15,962 bases of DNA from an uncultured Alphaproteobacteria bacterium (GTDB lineage Bacteria; Pseudomonadota; Alphaproteobacteria; Micavibrionales; Micavibrionaceae), in contig CAMLJM010000044.1 of NCBI GenBank assembly GCA_946480475.1, forward strand, positions 1-15,962, in the 5' to 3' direction. Every line of letters begins with the position of its first letter. Position 1 is the stretch's first letter. Below the pieces are notes generated by a model. It had not been told where the DNA came from and ran no database searches. It worked only from the letters and a program-made list of their open reading frames with translations. Both the position numbers and the translations under genes were made by a program. Of the stretch, positions 14,413 through 15,962 are shown in pieces.

Positions 14413-15962
14413 ATGGAAATCCGCGCAGCAGAAATCTCCGAGATCCTGAAAAAGCAGATCGCTGAATTCGGCGCTCAGTCCGATGTGGCTGAAATTGGTC
14501 AAGTGCTGTCCGTTGGTGACGGTGTTGCCCGCGTGTATGGCCTGGATCAGGTTCGCGCCGGCGAAATGGTTGAATTCCCGGGTGGCATTAAAGGCATGGC
14601 GCTGAACCTCGAGAGCGACAATGTCGGTGTGGTTATTTTCGGTGATGACCGTTCGATTAAAGAAGGCGATATCGTGCGCCGTACAGGCGAGATCGTGCAG
14701 GTTCCTGCTGGTAAAGGTCTGCTGGGCCGCGTTGTTGACGGTCTGGGTAACCCGATTGACGGTAAAGGTCCGCTGAAGAACGTTGAAATGCGCCGCGTCG
14801 AAGTGAAAGCACCGGGCATTATTCCGCGTAAATCCGTTCACGAGCCGATGCAAACAGGCCTCAAGGCGATTGATGCGCTGGTGCCGGTTGGCCGTGGCCA
14901 GCGTGAGCTGATCATCGGTGACCGCCAGACAGGTAAAACCGCTGTGGCTCTGGATACAATCCTGAACCAGAAGACAATCAACACAACGGGTGCGGAAAAC
15001 GAAAAACTGTACTGCATCTACATCGCTGTTGGTCAGAAGCGTTCAACAGTGGCGCAGCTGGTGCGTGAACTGGAAGAGCAGGGCGCTCTTGAGTACTCCA
15101 TCATCGTGGCGGCGACAGCATCTGACCCGGCACCGATGCAGTTCCTGGCGCCGTACACAGGCTGCACAATGGGTGAATATTTCCGTGACAACGGTATGCA
15201 TGCCCTGTGCATCTATGACGACCTGTCCAAACAAGCTGTGGCTTACCGCCAGATGTCCCTGCTGCTGCGCCGTCCACCAGGACGTGAAGCTTACCCAGGT
15301 GACGTGTTCTACATTCACTCCCGTCTGCTGGAGCGTGCGGCGAAGATGAATGACGAGCATGGTGCCGGTTCTTTGACTGCGCTGCCTGTTATTGAAACAC
15401 AAGCCGGTGACGTGTCCGCTTACATTCCGACGAACGTTATTTCGATTACAGACGGCCAGATCTTCCTGGAAACAGGTCTGTTCTTTAAAGGCATTCGTCC
15501 GGCGATTAACGTCGGTCTGTCTGTTTCCCGTGTAGGTTCAGCGGCGCAGATCAAGGCGATGAAACAAGTTGCCGGTACCATTAAGCTGGAACTGGCGCAG
15601 TACCGTGAGATGGAAGCGTTCGCGCAGTTCGCATCCGACCTCGATGCTTCGACGCAGAAACTCCTTGCCCGTGGTGCACGTCTGACTCAGCTGCTGAAGC
15701 AGCCTCAGTTCTCACCGATGGCGGTTGAAGAGCAAGTGTTCGTGATTTATGCCGGTACACGTGGTTACCTCGACGGTATTCCCACAAACCAAGTCAGCGC
15801 TTACGAATCCCGCCTTCTGGAAGATGTGCGCGCGAACGGCAAGAAGATCCTGGAAGCGATCCGCACCAAGAAAGCACTGGATGCTGACATCGAAGCGCAA
15901 ATGAAAGCGTTCCTCGATGGCTTCACAAAGGGCTATGCGGCGACAACAGCGAAAGCTGCCTA
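14413..15962 (+). CDS. atpA: ATP synthase F1 subunit alpha, cut at window edge
   Basis: Non-catalytic nucleotide-binding subunit of the F1 hexamer. From the ATG at 14413 the frame is open for 516 codons and then the window ends after TA. The last residues ([10 protein letters not shown]) match the end of the family, so the missing base probably completes a TAA or TAG stop. Seen: N-terminal beta barrel ([17 protein letters not shown]), Walker A GDRQTGKT (169-176), [48 protein letters not shown] (in pieces), the ITDGQIFL strand, and [10 protein letters not shown] carrying the arginine that reaches the beta-subunit site. AAAGGA lies about ten bases upstream of the ATG. atpG and atpD should follow outside the window. 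Confidence 0.97.
   Translation, partial: MEIRAAEISEILKKQIAEFGAQSDVAEIGQVLSVGDGVARVYGLDQVRAGEMVEFPGGIKGMALNLESDNVGVVIFGDDRSIKEGDIVRRTGEIVQVPAGKGLLGRVVDGLGNPIDGKGPLKNVEMRRVEVKAPGIIPRKSVHEPMQTGLKAIDALVPVGRGQRELIIGDRQTGKTAVALDTILNQKTINTTGAENEKLYCIYIAVGQKRSTVAQLVRELEEQGALEYSIIVAATASDPAPMQFLAPYTGCTMGEYFRDNGMHALCIYDDLSKQAVAYRQMSLLLRRPPGREAYPGDVFYIHSRLLERAAKMNDEHGAGSLTALPVIETQAGDVSAYIPTNVISITDGQIFLETGLFFKGIRPAINVGLSVSRVGSAAQIKAMKQVAGTIKLELAQYREMEAFAQFASDLDASTQKLLARGARLTQLLKQPQFSPMAVEEQVFVIYAGTRGYLDGIPTNQVSAYESRLLEDVRANGKKILEAIRTKKALDADIEAQMKAFLDGFTKGYAATTAKAA

Noticed and set aside
13687..14853. 388-codon minus-strand open frame across atpH and atpA
   Set aside because: It lies opposite two certain genes, its translation shows no recognisable domain, and it is explained by codon bias of the real genes.
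1..15962. CRISPR array, tRNA, rRNA, insertion sequence or attachment site
   Set aside because: No regularly spaced repeats, RNA gene signatures, transposase motifs or flanking direct repeats were seen; xerC is a housekeeping recombinase, not a sign of an integrated element.

Overview
The window looks like chromosomal DNA of a mid-GC alphaproteobacterium. The main reason is the gene set and order: lpdA, then xerC with a DUF484 gene, a small TalC-type transaldolase, priA, and the start of an atpHA... ATP synthase operon. From general knowledge this core arrangement is typical of Alphaproteobacteria (Rhodospirillales-like and related lineages). I cannot name a genus from the sequence. No transposase, integrase, tRNA, rRNA or CRISPR array is visible. 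No gap between genes exceeds about 200 bases.

Layout. (1) Positions 1-2172: the 3' part of a large plus-strand gene that enters from the left edge and ends in a LOG/lysine-decarboxylase-like Rossmann domain. (2) 2223-3611: lpdA, dihydrolipoyl dehydrogenase. (3) 3608-5783, minus strand: a three-gene run DUF484 - xerC - small exported protein, whose last stop codon overlaps the lpdA stop. (4) 5944-6396, plus strand: a Fur-family regulator that best fits Zur. (5) 6398-9038, minus strand: transaldolase - DUF2244 membrane protein - three genes carrying four copies of one unrecognised ~100-residue domain. (6) 9135-11360: priA. (7) 11515-13602, plus strand: an unrecognised cytoplasmic protein, a small YjdJ-type GNAT acetyltransferase and a TraX-family membrane protein. 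(8) 13800 to the right edge: atpH and atpA; atpA is cut one base before the end of its probable stop codon.

The housekeeping genes cover 2-oxoacid dehydrogenase (E3), chromosome dimer resolution, pentose phosphate metabolism, replication restart and ATP synthesis. Between them sit genes of unknown function, and these are where the novelty lies. The most notable are the four-copy domain family at 6398-7814, and the 5' leader at 11462-11518. That leader can form alternative hairpins and ends in a hairpin that holds the ribosome binding site in its loop and the start codon in its stem. The first gene is also unusual, with about 500 residues of unrecognised sequence in front of its LOG-like domain.
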